Assembly: GCF_045788535.1 (NCBI RefSeq)
Contig: NZ_CP074074.1
Location: forward strand, 2,914,001 to 2,978,000
Length of the DNA stretch: 64,000 nucleotides
Direction: 5' to 3'
DNA from: Allotamlana fucoidanivorans
GTDB taxonomy: Bacteria; Bacteroidota; Bacteroidia; Flavobacteriales; Flavobacteriaceae
In this document: one piece after another, positions 38,701 to 47,328 of the stretch
Numbering within the stretch: position 1 is the first letter of the stretch
How the letters are laid out: the number at the start of each line of letters is the position of its first letter
Notes under the pieces: generated by a model
What the model saw: the letters and a program-made list of their open reading frames with translations, nothing else
What the model was told of the DNA's origin: nothing
The model's database searches: none
Made by a program: the position numbers and the translations under genes

Positions 38701-39054
38701 AATGAAAATTTAAAACCTAATGTATACACAGCAGCATATATGAGTTTTTGGGTATACAGTCCTAGGTCTTTAACAGATTTATTGATAGAGCCAGATATGC
38801 CTCGTTTAGATTTACATTTTGGTGTAGATGATGCTATTGAGTTTAGTATAAATGGAAAAGTAGTAAAAACTTATTTAAGAACTGGACCATTTACTGAAAA
38901 TGAATTTTATGTAGAGGGAGTTCCTTTAGAAAAGGGATGGAATCATATTTTAATAAAAGTTGGGCAACAAACAGGAGAATGGAAAACTAAACTTAAGTTT
39001 TCATCAAATAAACCGGAGTTTTTAAAGAAAATAAAATCAGTAATTGTAAGGTAG
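35707..39054 (+). CDS. GH2 family beta-glycosidase
   Basis: A 1115-residue secreted GH2 enzyme, of the beta-galactosidase/beta-mannosidase/beta-glucuronidase family. After a signal peptide ending LEAQ come a jelly-roll sugar-binding domain (about 35-230), an Ig-like domain, and the TIM barrel (about 360-660) with acid/base Glu475 in VCNETLP and nucleophile Glu554 in GIGETGM. A long C-terminal part (about 700-1115) adds more beta domains and a lid-like region. ATG 35707 gives a normal signal peptide, so I prefer it to a TTG at 35668. The specificity cannot be read from sequence. Last gene of the second operon. Confidence 0.88.
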   Translation: MKGVQWLFLVAILISNILEAQSILFHHDFAPQEGLIKHVERPIRDEICLNGAWQFMPVKLEKGVSFEDIKNQKFPEFKWEEVPLKVPSPWNVNGFTNGEGGDFKSFPSYPESWNNTKSGWLKKTIKIPADWTNNRFILHFEAVAGYAKVFVNGIAVGEHFDSFLPFSFDITEHVTTVETLEVVVWVAHGSLLNDPGNYGRRNYVAGSFWGIFIAGIWQDVFLQKIPNIYIEDTFIKPLVSNNTLEVEVEIKNTTAQQVKFSIDAEVKRWVNLVGKSNLNTPLVNWKLGEKALDFESEKLHIGPYESKVFILKTKVDGSLDLWSPESPNLYGLVLKVNTKRKNIDIDYTRFGWREFKIDDTQFLLNNKPIQIKGDSWHFTGVPQMTRRYAYAWYKMLLDANANGLRLHAQVFPRFYLEMADEMGICVLDETAIWSSDGGPKIDSEIYWQACRQHVKNLVLRDRNYPSVMGWSVCNETLPVTKHVFNAPQKLIEKNIEEINNWVAIVQANDPTRTWISGDGETQEKTDLPTVIGHYGNFNALKHWSSQNKPWGIGETGMAYYGTPAQVAKVNGDRAYESQLGRMEGLAGEAFNLISKQRDYNASYSSVFNLAWYGLKPLALGLTDTSMAPTLNDGIIFHPYQEGKPGYQPERLGPYCTTFNPGYDPTLPLYKPWPLFEAVKAAYSDNYKSIDNKWAVKKDNRVKRATYKPKEGIVFLSGTANSKLKQNLENLGLEFESLNAAKNQLIIVDGQQPIGATKKLLFELRTATQKGSLIYVWSVSKQSKAFIEAVTNCNLELYNRRATSYIINQDHALLSGLNNASFYFSEIIKEPVSKISLGGKLLENSQVLLKACDTDWQKWNYQGEDIKTAKVYRNEKEFKHPGSVIVRKIIGDGELIVSTVDFFTLGNQSKHMVKDMLFNLGATFKEAKSNLLRAINEEGILQHVNFYGAVKNDSYEIEKVFKHSPLKETEFANVEIGTITNGKQWKLLSANKEGIFNFKNENLKPNVYTAAYMSFWVYSPRSLTDLLIEPDMPRLDLHFGVDDAIEFSINGKVVKTYLRTGPFTENEFYVEGVPLEKGWNHILIKVGQQTGEWKTKLKFSSNKPEFLKKIKSVIVR

Positions 39055-39091
39055 ATTATAAATTTTAAAAGTATTTGCGTTAAAAACAAGC

Positions 39092-39158
39092 ATTAAGTCA
39101 TCATTAATGAGTAATTAATTTGTCTTTAATAAAAAATTAATAAAGAAAGATTTCTTTG
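39092..39158 (+). promoter_or_regulatory. 11-bp phased TTAA array and -7 element before the propeller gene
   Basis: Five units with intact TTAA start at 39092, 39103, 39114, 39125 and 39136: ATTAAGTCATC, ATTAATGAGTA, ATTAATTTGTC, TTTAATAAAAA, ATTAATAAAGA. TTTCTTTG at 39151-39158 matches TAnnTTTG in seven of eight positions and lies 14 bp after the last TTAA. The ATG is at 39289, giving a leader of about 120 nt. Confidence 0.6.
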
Positions 39159-39288
39159 TCTTGTACTTTGAGAAATTTAATAATCACTTTAAGACTTAAG
39201 TGTAAAGACAATCTTGTTTATAGGGACAATATGAAGTTACATTTCTTGAATGTCTTTAAACAAAAAAAGCTACCAAAACTAACTATTT

Positions 39289-41307
39289 ATGAATATGATA
39301 AAATCAATTTTAAGCTATGCTTTACTGTTTTGTGTCTGTGCTACTCATACGGCCCAAGTGCAAGATTTAGAATACGAAGACCCTGAAATTATAGGCGCTT
39401 TAAAATATAGTATTATTAATGAGACAAGTGGCATGGGCATGTCTTATAAAACAGATAATGCTATTTGGGTGCATAATGACTCTGGTGATGGTCCAAATCT
39501 CTATTTAGTAGATACTGATGGCAATCTCTTAAATAGAGGGACGGTATCTGGAGCTTCAGCAACAGATTGGGAGGACTTATCTACATTTGAATTAAATGGA
39601 AAATCGTATATCATCATAGGAGATTTTGGTGACAATGGTAGAAATAGAAGTAATTATAGGCTTTATATCATAGAAGAGCCAGAATACAATTCTAGTCAGG
39701 TTTTTGGGCATTCGTATCCTATTTTAAGAACCATTAATTATCAATATGACAATGGAAAACAAAACTGTGAATCTGTAGGTGTTGATGTAACTTCAGGAAA
39801 AATCATTTTATTTAGTAAATCTCATGATAACGAAATTCGTTATGTTTATGAATTACCGTTATCTGTAGACGCAGGAACAGTAAGTTTAACAGCAACTCGT
39901 ATAGCCTCTTTGCGTACTGATGATACTACTGCTATGGATATTTCAAAAGATGGCCATAGGGCTATTGTGCTAACATATAAAGATTTTGCTTATGAGTTTA
40001 CTCGTGAAGAAAATGAGACTTGGGCGCAAGCCTTTAATAAGGGACCATTTTTTAATCAATCACAAGGGGTTAGATATCCATATAAACAAGTGACAATGCC
40101 TATAGGAAGAGCGGGAGAAGAATCTATTTGTTATGGAAAGAATAGTAGAGATCTTTACACGATGCGTGAAGGGCAAGGAGCTGAAATTTATTTTTTACGT
40201 GGGCATTATGTAGAAGATCCTAACTCTCCCAATAAAGCTGAGTTTGTAAGCCAAACTAATGTGCCAAAATATATAGGAAAAGGTGAAACAGTAACGGTAA
40301 GTGTGACTATGAAAAACATAGGGACATCTACTTGGACAAAAGCTAACTTATATAAATTAGCAAACACTGATGATGACGATATTCTAGGGGTATTGCAAGT
40401 GGAATTAGATGAGGCAGATGCCATTGCTCCTAATCAAGAAAAAACATTTACATTCGATATTATAGGGCCTACAATGCTAGGAGTTTATAATTTCCAATGG
40501 CGTATGATGGAAGAGAACAAAGAATGGTTTGGTGAGTTTACACCTAGGCAAAAAGTAGTGGTGTTATCTTCAAACGATTTTTTTGATGACTGTGATTCAA
40601 AAATAGATTGGAATCCAGGATCTGTTCAATTAATATCTAATGATGTAGCTCAAGGGGCGGGGGCATTAGAGTTTACAGGATCAGCAGAGCAAGAATATTA
40701 TAAAGTGTTTGCAACACCTTATGATGCTCAAGGCACACCAAATGGAACTGTCTTACAGTTTTGGTATTATGTAGAAGATCCAACCAAGCTTGATGCTGCA
40801 AACCAAGTAGAAATAAGTAGTTCTGGTGGTCCTGACGTTAATGAATATAGCTGGTCTTTAAGTAATTTAAAAGCTGGTTGGAACTTTATCCAATTAAACG
40901 TTAGCAGCGCCTCAAAAATAGGAACCCCTAATTTAAGTGCTATTAATTGGTTTAGACTTTACAGGTTTAAAAATGGAACAACTACAACGCGAATTGATGG
41001 TATTCAGTTAATAGGAGAAAATGCTTTATCGGTTGGTGATATTGAAAAAAAAATTAATTTCAAAGTCTTTCCTAATCCAGCAACAGATAAGGTACAATTA
41101 AAGTTTTCTTTAAGAAATACTGCTTCTGTAAATATCAGTTTACTAAATATTATGGGCCAGATAGTATCTCAACAAGTTTCAGAAAAGCATCTTAATCCAG
41201 GCACCCATAGTTTTGAAATTTACACAGCGCAGTTACCTACAGGAACATATTTTGCAAAAGTAAATATAAATAATAGTGTAGTAGTAAAACAACTTATTGT
41301 AAATTGA
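39289..41307 (+). CDS. Secreted beta-propeller protein with binding module and Por sorting domain
   Basis: A 672-residue protein: signal peptide ending THTAQ, an apparent beta-propeller (about 30-310; WVHNDSGDGPNLYLVDTDG, IGDFGDNGRNRS), an NBR1-type Ig-like domain (about 319-430), a carbohydrate-binding-like sandwich (about 432-577), and a Por type A sorting domain (about 590-672; FPNPATDKVQL). The last three modules resemble those of the GH71/99-like protein at 33265 so closely that one was probably copied from the other. No catalytic residues are recognised in the propeller; it may bind or cleave glycan at the surface. It is a single-gene unit between a phased promoter and a strong terminator. 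Confidence 0.8.
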   Translation: MNMIKSILSYALLFCVCATHTAQVQDLEYEDPEIIGALKYSIINETSGMGMSYKTDNAIWVHNDSGDGPNLYLVDTDGNLLNRGTVSGASATDWEDLSTFELNGKSYIIIGDFGDNGRNRSNYRLYIIEEPEYNSSQVFGHSYPILRTINYQYDNGKQNCESVGVDVTSGKIILFSKSHDNEIRYVYELPLSVDAGTVSLTATRIASLRTDDTTAMDISKDGHRAIVLTYKDFAYEFTREENETWAQAFNKGPFFNQSQGVRYPYKQVTMPIGRAGEESICYGKNSRDLYTMREGQGAEIYFLRGHYVEDPNSPNKAEFVSQTNVPKYIGKGETVTVSVTMKNIGTSTWTKANLYKLANTDDDDILGVLQVELDEADAIAPNQEKTFTFDIIGPTMLGVYNFQWRMMEENKEWFGEFTPRQKVVVLSSNDFFDDCDSKIDWNPGSVQLISNDVAQGAGALEFTGSAEQEYYKVFATPYDAQGTPNGTVLQFWYYVEDPTKLDAANQVEISSSGGPDVNEYSWSLSNLKAGWNFIQLNVSSASKIGTPNLSAINWFRLYRFKNGTTTTRIDGIQLIGENALSVGDIEKKINFKVFPNPATDKVQLKFSLRNTASVNISLLNIMGQIVSQQVSEKHLNPGTHSFEIYTAQLPTGTYFAKVNINNSVVVKQLIVN

Positions 41308-41398
41308 TGACTTAAAATAAGTAGTTTATATTACGTTATAATCCTACAAAAAAAGACTTTAGTATTCAATATTGACACTTTACGGGATAGTGTCCTTT

Positions 41399-41434
41399 AA
41401 AAAAGCCAATGAAGTATAATTTATTGGCTTTTTT
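41399..41434 (+). terminator. Intrinsic terminator after the propeller gene
   Basis: AAAAAAGCCAAT (41399-41410), a 12-nt loop, then ATTGGCTTTTTT (41423-41434): a perfect 12-bp stem ending in a T run. An extra hairpin, GACACT (41374-41379) with AGTGTC (41389-41394), lies just before. Confidence 0.92.
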
Positions 41435-41449
41435 ACTAAAGGAACTTAT

Positions 41450-41516
41450 GTTAAGCAGTATTTAACTTCATATTAATCGCTATTTAAGAGTTTTTTAATT
41501 GGAAAAGTTTGTTTTG
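41450..41516 (+). promoter_or_regulatory. 11-bp phased TTAA array and -7 element before GH3
   Basis: Five units, all with TTAA, start at 41450, 41461, 41472, 41483 and 41494: GTTAAGCAGTA, TTTAACTTCAT, ATTAATCGCTA, TTTAAGAGTTT, TTTAATTGGAA. TTGTTTTG at 41509-41516 matches TAnnTTTG in seven of eight positions, 14 bp after the last TTAA. GH3 starts at 41536. Confidence 0.65.
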
Positions 41517-41528
41517 TACAAAACAAAC
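41507..41528. promoter_or_regulatory. Perfect 22-bp palindrome over the GH3 promoter
   Basis: GTTTGTTTTGT is followed directly by its exact reverse complement ACAAAACAAAC. The palindrome covers the predicted -7 element and probable transcription start, and ends 7 nt before the ATG. It could be an operator for a dimeric repressor, or an mRNA hairpin next to the start codon. Confidence 0.6.
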
Positions 41529-41535
41529 TAACCGT

Positions 41536-43734
41536 ATGAGGCAATCACATGTTTTTTTAAGAAATATCATCTTTATTTTCATTTTTTCTCAAACCCATTC
41601 CCTCGTTTCTCAAAATTTTCAAGACAGTAGTTTGCCTCTAAAACAAAGAGTGCAGTTACTAATTAACGAATTAACCTTAGAGGAGAAAGTTTCTCTTATG
41701 GTAAATAAAGCAGCAGCTATTGATAGGTTGAATATTCCTGAATATAACTGGTGGAATGAAGGGTTACATGGTGTCGCTAGATCGGTGCCTGCAACTGTTT
41801 TTCCTCAAGCCATTGGTATGGCTGCTACTTTTAATCCCAATTTAGTATATAGAGTAGCTACGGCAATTTCAGATGAAGGTCGTGCTATTTATAATCATGC
41901 GCAAAGTAAAGGGGTTTATAGATGGTATACTGGACTAACATTTTGGTCTCCTAATGTTAATATTTTTAGAGATCCGCGCTGGGGTAGAGGTCATGAAACT
42001 TACGGAGAAGATCCATTTCTTTCTGGCGCTTTAGGTAAAGCCTTTGTACAAGGCATGCAAGGTAATGATAAGAACCATTTAAAAGTAGCGGCTTGTGCAA
42101 AGCACTTTATGGTTCATAATGGTCCTGAAGGGAATCGGTTTACTTTTAATTCTGAAACCAATAAAAAAGACTTATACGAAACCTATTTGCCTGCTTTTCA
42201 AGATTTAATTGATACTGGAGTTGCTGGGGTCATGTGTGCTTACAATAAGTATAATACAGAATCTTGTTGCGGTAGCTCTAATATTTTGTCTGATGTGTTG
42301 AGAAAAGAAATGGGATTTGATGGTTATATTGTTTCTGATTGTGGAGCTATTAATAACCTGCATGATACCCATAAAGTTACCAGAACACCAGAAGAATCAG
42401 CCGCCTTAGGCGTGTTGTCTGGTGTAAATGTGAATTGTGGCCAGGTATATTCTTTATTGTTAAAGTCCATAGAACTAGGCCTTTTAACTGAAAAAGATGT
42501 AAACAAAGCGTTGTCTAAGCAATTAGAAATACGTTTTAAGCTAGGAATGTTTGACCTAGTACCTATAAATCCATACACTACCATTTCAATAGATAAAATT
42601 AATAATCAAGCACATGTTGCTTTGGCAAGAGAAGTTGCCCAAAAATCTATGGTGTTGTTAAAAAACAGTAATAACATCTTACCTCTAAAAAAAGGAATTG
42701 GACAAATCTATGTTACAGGTAATAATGCTGCCGATGTTAATGTGTTATTAGGCAATTATTATGGTGTTAGTAAAAATATGGTGACTGTTTTAGAAGGAAT
42801 TGCCAGTACTGTTTCTAAAACAACTATAGTACAATACAATCAAGGTTTTTTAGTGCAACAAGATGTAAAGGGTATGAAAACTGGCCAATCAGGGAATGCC
42901 GCCAACGCCGATGCTACCATTGCAGTTATTGGGTTAAATCCATTATTTGAAGGCGAAAATGGGGACACGCCTTTTTCAATAACAGGTGGAGATAGAAAAA
43001 CCATTGAGTTGCCAGAAAATCAATTGATCTATTTAAAGAAATTAAAAGAGCAAATAAGTGATAAGCCTCTAATAGTAGTGGTTTGCTCGGGTAGCGCTAT
43101 TGCCATGCCAGAGGTTCATGATATTGCAGATGCCATTGTTTGGGCATGGTATCCGGGGGAACAGGGCGGTCAAGCTGTAGCCGATGTTTTATTCGGAAAT
43201 TATTCGCCTTCAGGAAAATTGCCCATTACTATATATAAAGCTACAAGTCAGCTAGGTGATTTTGAAGATTATAGTATTTCTGAAAGTAAAAAAACATACC
43301 GTTATTTTGAAGATAGTCCATTGTATCCTTTTGGCTTCGGACTAAGTTATCAACCACTAGATTTTAAGCTTGAAGGAACGTCGAAGTTGTCAATGAAATC
43401 AAAAGACACCTTAAACATTAAAATAAAAGTAAGAAATCTAGCCGATTTTGAGCAAAATGAAGTGATTCAACTATATGTAAGCAAAACAGATTTAAGTTAC
43501 CCTACACCTTTATTTGCATTAAAAAACATTCAAAATGTAACACTAAAAGCTGGTCAATCAAAAAGATTAACTTTTAAATTATGCAAAACACACTTGCAAC
43601 AAATCAACGATAAAGGCGAAAAAGAATTACCAAAAGGAGTGTATAAAATATGTATAGGAACCACATCACCAGCAGCTAGAAATATTGAACTGGGTGCTCA
43701 GATGCCTATTGAATTAACTATTAAATTGAAATAA
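41536..43734 (+). CDS. GH3 family beta-glycosidase
   Basis: A 732-residue exported GH3 enzyme with signal peptide ending SLVSQ. The N-terminal barrel has KHFMVHNGPE and the nucleophile Asp268 in VSDCGAIN; the second alpha/beta domain starts near residue 370, and a C-terminal fibronectin-like domain (about 600-732) begins YPFGFGLSYQ. The layout matches beta-glucosidase/beta-xylosidase members that remove single beta-linked sugars, such as xylose, from side chains. ATG 41536 is chosen over TTG 41509, which lies within the -7 region. A GH36-like gene begins 2 nt after its stop, so both are one operon. Confidence 0.92.
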   Translation: MRQSHVFLRNIIFIFIFSQTHSLVSQNFQDSSLPLKQRVQLLINELTLEEKVSLMVNKAAAIDRLNIPEYNWWNEGLHGVARSVPATVFPQAIGMAATFNPNLVYRVATAISDEGRAIYNHAQSKGVYRWYTGLTFWSPNVNIFRDPRWGRGHETYGEDPFLSGALGKAFVQGMQGNDKNHLKVAACAKHFMVHNGPEGNRFTFNSETNKKDLYETYLPAFQDLIDTGVAGVMCAYNKYNTESCCGSSNILSDVLRKEMGFDGYIVSDCGAINNLHDTHKVTRTPEESAALGVLSGVNVNCGQVYSLLLKSIELGLLTEKDVNKALSKQLEIRFKLGMFDLVPINPYTTISIDKINNQAHVALAREVAQKSMVLLKNSNNILPLKKGIGQIYVTGNNAADVNVLLGNYYGVSKNMVTVLEGIASTVSKTTIVQYNQGFLVQQDVKGMKTGQSGNAANADATIAVIGLNPLFEGENGDTPFSITGGDRKTIELPENQLIYLKKLKEQISDKPLIVVVCSGSAIAMPEVHDIADAIVWAWYPGEQGGQAVADVLFGNYSPSGKLPITIYKATSQLGDFEDYSISESKKTYRYFEDSPLYPFGFGLSYQPLDFKLEGTSKLSMKSKDTLNIKIKVRNLADFEQNEVIQLYVSKTDLSYPTPLFALKNIQNVTLKAGQSKRLTFKLCKTHLQQINDKGEKELPKGVYKICIGTTSPAARNIELGAQMPIELTIKLK

Positions 43735-43736
43735 TA

Positions 43737-45866
43737 ATGTTCAAGAAATATTACCCAATACTCTTGCCGTTTCTCGTAGGCTTTGTGTTTTTTTCATGCT
43801 TGGAAAAAGCACGAAGCAAAGTTATAGACATGCAACCTATAGATTTGACTTTACTTTCAGAAACAGGTATTATAACAAAGCAATTGAAAAATGCAACTCC
43901 CCTAAATGGTTGCATTCGTAAATACCGTTTGCAATTACCAGAGTTTGAAAAAGGCGTTATTAATGAAGCTAATATTTCTGGCTGGGTGTCAGGTTACCTT
44001 ACAAGACCCACAACATTTACAAGTTTAGAGAGGTTTGAAAAACAAATTGAAAATACTATTCAAGACAAACGATTTGAGCATGCTTTTAACTGCGGTTATT
44101 ATTTGTTATTGAAGCTGAAAAATGGTGAGTATTTGTCCATTCTACCACTAGTATCAAAAAATGTGATGTCATACGTATCATTAAATGGAGGACAATCTAG
44201 TGTTAAGTTATGTACTTTTGGAACCGATTCTTTTACTGGAGAAGCTCCTTTGTTCGCCTATAGCTATGCAAAAGACCCTTATACGGCTACTCAAAAATGT
44301 TGGGAACAAGCTATTAATTCAAAGTTTTGTAAAGATAACATACAGTGGCGTTCTAAAAAAGAGTATCCAGAGTTATACAACTATTTAGGCTGGTGTACTT
44401 GGGAGTCGTTTGGAGGTGATATTACTGAAGAAAACGTTAGTCAAAGCATAAAAGAAATTAAAGAAAACCCTGTGCCAGTGCGTTGGGTGATTATTGATGA
44501 TGGTTATTTAGATGTAGAGGTGCCGAAAAATGGTTGGAAAAATCAACTGCTAAGTTTCGGTGTAAATAACAAGTTTCCTAATGGATGGAGACCTATAACC
44601 GCCTTGAAAAATGAGAATACCGTAAAATGGATGGGCATTTGGCGAAACATGAGTGGTGGTATGGGAGGTGTAAGTCGCAATCATACCATGGCTAATTTAA
44701 AAGAGCATTTAATGCCGTGGACAGCTTATAGGTTAGAAAGACCTGGTGGTAATGTGGAAATAGAAACGAATATGATTATTAGGCCTGATTATAAATCTTC
44801 TGAAGCATTCTATAATGAAATGATAAGAAATAGTATTAATGGAGGGTTTGATTTTGTAAAGGTAGATTTTCAAACCTATAATTTCTGGATGAACTATGGC
44901 TCTAAAAACGGTGTGAATGCGGCTCATCAAAATAATAAAGCCTTAGAAACGGTATGCTATGAAAATAATGTGGCACTTTTAAACTGTATCTCTCAAAGCA
45001 ATGTGAATGTTTTTAATACCAAGTACAGTGTTATTTCTCGGGCTAGTGTTGATGTAAAGTTAGATAATGATAACATGTTTAGAACGGTACAGTCTTTCAC
45101 AAACAACATGTGGTGGGGAGATATTTTAGTAGCCGATTTAGATATGTATCATACTAGTAATCAAAAAACAGCTCAGTATTTAACTATAGCGCGGGCTGTT
45201 TCAGGAGGACCAATTTACATTTCAGACCGTCCAATTCACTTCAATAAAAAGCTTATCGATCCCTTAATTTTCAAGGATGGAAAAATAATAAGAACACTTG
45301 CGCCTGCTGTGCCTTTAGCTGATAATTTGTTTACAAATTATAAAACGTCTTGTTATCGTGTTATAGCACCTACACGTCATAAAAGTTGTGCTATTGCAGC
45401 TTTCAACTTCACCTCAAAAGAAAGTATTGAGGGCACAATTTCAAAAAAAGATTACCAATTCGCAGCAGCTAAAGAACAACCCTATGAAGGACTTTGGCAG
45501 TTGCCTCATGAAGGATTAGTTGTATATGATTGGGAGGCTAGAAGAGGAGTGAGGTTAAATGACAGTTATAAATTTTTAGTTAATAACATGAAGGGAAGAA
45601 TATTCAACCTTTCTCCAATTGAAAATGGCTGGGCCGTTATAGGTTTGATGAATAAATATGTGGGTGGTTGTACCTACACCATAAAGGAGAATACAAAAAA
45701 CTATTTAAAAATTATTTTAGATGAATCAGGTCCTTTAATTGTATACCACAATTCAAAAACGCCATCAACGAAATTTGGTGAAGTTACAAGTTTAGGAAAC
45801 GGTTTTTTTAAGGTTGATTTAAAAGAAGGTGATAAAAATCTAAACCTCCAGTTACAATTAAATTAG
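43737..45866 (+). CDS. GH36-like (Sip1/raffinose-synthase type) alpha-glycosidase, lipoprotein
   Basis: A 709-residue lipoprotein (lipobox VFFSC, Cys21) of the Sip1 branch of GH36, which contains alpha-galactosidases and raffinose or stachyose synthases. Residues about 215-260 read YLGWCTWESFGGD and VRWVIIDDGYLD, and the nucleophile is expected at Asp377 in FVKVDFQT. The acid/base lies probably in SRASVDVKLDND. Flanking beta-domains occupy both ends. Linked to GH3, it may strip alpha-linked side chains of the target glycan. Activity on alpha-galactose is the family expectation, not shown here. Confidence 0.83.
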   Translation: MFKKYYPILLPFLVGFVFFSCLEKARSKVIDMQPIDLTLLSETGIITKQLKNATPLNGCIRKYRLQLPEFEKGVINEANISGWVSGYLTRPTTFTSLERFEKQIENTIQDKRFEHAFNCGYYLLLKLKNGEYLSILPLVSKNVMSYVSLNGGQSSVKLCTFGTDSFTGEAPLFAYSYAKDPYTATQKCWEQAINSKFCKDNIQWRSKKEYPELYNYLGWCTWESFGGDITEENVSQSIKEIKENPVPVRWVIIDDGYLDVEVPKNGWKNQLLSFGVNNKFPNGWRPITALKNENTVKWMGIWRNMSGGMGGVSRNHTMANLKEHLMPWTAYRLERPGGNVEIETNMIIRPDYKSSEAFYNEMIRNSINGGFDFVKVDFQTYNFWMNYGSKNGVNAAHQNNKALETVCYENNVALLNCISQSNVNVFNTKYSVISRASVDVKLDNDNMFRTVQSFTNNMWWGDILVADLDMYHTSNQKTAQYLTIARAVSGGPIYISDRPIHFNKKLIDPLIFKDGKIIRTLAPAVPLADNLFTNYKTSCYRVIAPTRHKSCAIAAFNFTSKESIEGTISKKDYQFAAAKEQPYEGLWQLPHEGLVVYDWEARRGVRLNDSYKFLVNNMKGRIFNLSPIENGWAVIGLMNKYVGGCTYTIKENTKNYLKIILDESGPLIVYHNSKTPSTKFGEVTSLGNGFFKVDLKEGDKNLNLQLQLN

Positions 45867-46064
45867 AACATGAAAAATAACAACAACACTTTATTATCTC
45901 TAATGTGTTTTTGTGCTGTCAATAAGTTGCATTATCATTCAATTCAATAAGAAATCAAATTGAACATATAATTCATTGCTGCCCTTAGAAGGGGCTATTT
46001 GTCATAATTTACAAAATGACTTAATTAAATTTCAAATTAACTATAAAACTTAAAATATTATACA

Positions 46065-47267
46065 ATGACTAAATTATTTTCGCTTAAAGGGAAAATTCAA
46101 AATTATGCGTGGGGAGGCTCTCATTTCATTTCTAATTTACTAGGAGAGGAAACCACAGAAGCAAAATGTGCAGAGTATTGGCTGGGAGCTCATGTTAATG
46201 CACCATCTGTATTAATGACCGAGAAAGGAGAGCAAGTATTAAATACTTTTTTGGAAAGTAATTTAACCGAAAAACTTGGACATCAAATTGCAGGAAAATT
46301 TGGGCGTTTACCATTTTTATTTAAAGTGCTTGATGTAAAAGAGATGTTGTCTATTCAGGTACATCCAACAAAAACAGAAGCCGAAAAAGGGTTTAAAAAG
46401 GAAAATGAGCTAGGAATTCCTATAACCGCTCCTAACAGAAACTATAAAGACGATAACCACAAACCAGAAATTATGGTAGCTTTGAGTGAATTTTGGTTGC
46501 TGCATGGCTTCCTGATAAAACACAAGTTAGCAGCTATTCTAAAAAACACACCAGAGTTTCAAGCATTACTTCCTGTTTTTGAAAATAAAGGATACTATGG
46601 GTTATACAAAACCGTTATGGAACAGTCTCAAGATGCATGTAATGAAGCGTTGAGGCCCTTAGTTGATAGAATTTTGCCACTTTATAAAGAGGGGGAATTA
46701 AGTAAGTGCAGTCCAGATTATTGGGCAGCAAAAGCGGTCGATTCGTCCAACGATGACACCATCCTAGACAAAGGTATTTATTCCATATATTTTTTCAATA
46801 TCGTAAAAGCCAATCCAGGTGAGGCAGTTTTTCAAGATGCGGGGATACCTCATGCTTACCTAGAGGGGCAAAATATGGAGCTTATGGCGAATTCAGATAA
46901 TGTGTTGAGGGGAGGATTAACACCTAAATATGTTGATGTGCCAGAATTATTAAAGCATGTGACTTTTGAAGCTACCGTGCCTAATGTTTTGGATGGAGAA
47001 CTTCAGAGTGATGGTATTGAAAGAATTTACAAGAGTCCAGTACCTGATTTTGAGTTAAGCCAAATAAGTATTAATAGCAATCAGGTGTATCAATCTCTAT
47101 CAAAAACAGCCGAGGTGCTTATAGTAATTGAAGGTGAAGCACGTTTTATCGAAAACGGCACCACTTTACAACTGTTTAAAGGAGGAGCAGCCTTTGTAGT
47201 GGCTAATAGTAATTATAAAATCACCACTACATCAAACGCTAAATTATACAAAGCAACAGCTCCTTAA
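46065..47267 (+). CDS. manA: Mannose-6-phosphate isomerase, class I
   Basis: A 400-residue cytoplasmic zinc enzyme that interconverts mannose 6-phosphate and fructose 6-phosphate. Motifs are KIQNYAWGGSHFI at the start, LSIQVHPTK (metal Gln and His), NHKPEIMVAL (metal Glu) and IPHAYLEGQNMELMANSDNVLRGG read in two pieces across the active site (final metal His). No signal peptide, as expected. It carries mannose released by the GH92 enzymes into glycolysis, which is the best evidence that mannose is the main sugar of this PUL. No phased TTAA array was found upstream; a DUF1080 gene follows 61 nt later. Confidence 0.95.
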   Translation: MTKLFSLKGKIQNYAWGGSHFISNLLGEETTEAKCAEYWLGAHVNAPSVLMTEKGEQVLNTFLESNLTEKLGHQIAGKFGRLPFLFKVLDVKEMLSIQVHPTKTEAEKGFKKENELGIPITAPNRNYKDDNHKPEIMVALSEFWLLHGFLIKHKLAAILKNTPEFQALLPVFENKGYYGLYKTVMEQSQDACNEALRPLVDRILPLYKEGELSKCSPDYWAAKAVDSSNDDTILDKGIYSIYFFNIVKANPGEAVFQDAGIPHAYLEGQNMELMANSDNVLRGGLTPKYVDVPELLKHVTFEATVPNVLDGELQSDGIERIYKSPVPDFELSQISINSNQVYQSLSKTAEVLIVIEGEARFIENGTTLQLFKGGAAFVVANSNYKITTTSNAKLYKATAP

Positions 47268-47328
47268 GTAGGTGTAGAGACTTTATAAAACAAACAAATC
47301 AAGTAAATATTAATTCTAACAATAGGAA

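Noticed and set aside
39156..39386. Open frame of 76 codons before the propeller gene
   Set aside because: It overlaps the signal peptide of the real gene in another frame, has no family signal, and contains the promoter leader.
45870..45950. Small open frame of 26 codons after the GH36-like gene, starting MKNNNNTLLSLM
   Set aside because: The start resembles a signal peptide, but it ends after 26 residues and nothing recognisable follows; too short to support.
45981..45995. Hairpin GCCCTT-AGA-AGGGGC before manA
   Set aside because: The stem has a G-U pair, a three-base loop and no T run, so it is weak as a terminator; the rest of the gap 45867-46064 shows no phased array.
46021..46060. TTAA cores before manA as a seventh phased array
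   Set aside because: The cores at 46025, 46037 and 46050 are 12 and 13 bp apart, not 11, and no TAnnTTTG lies at the right distance.
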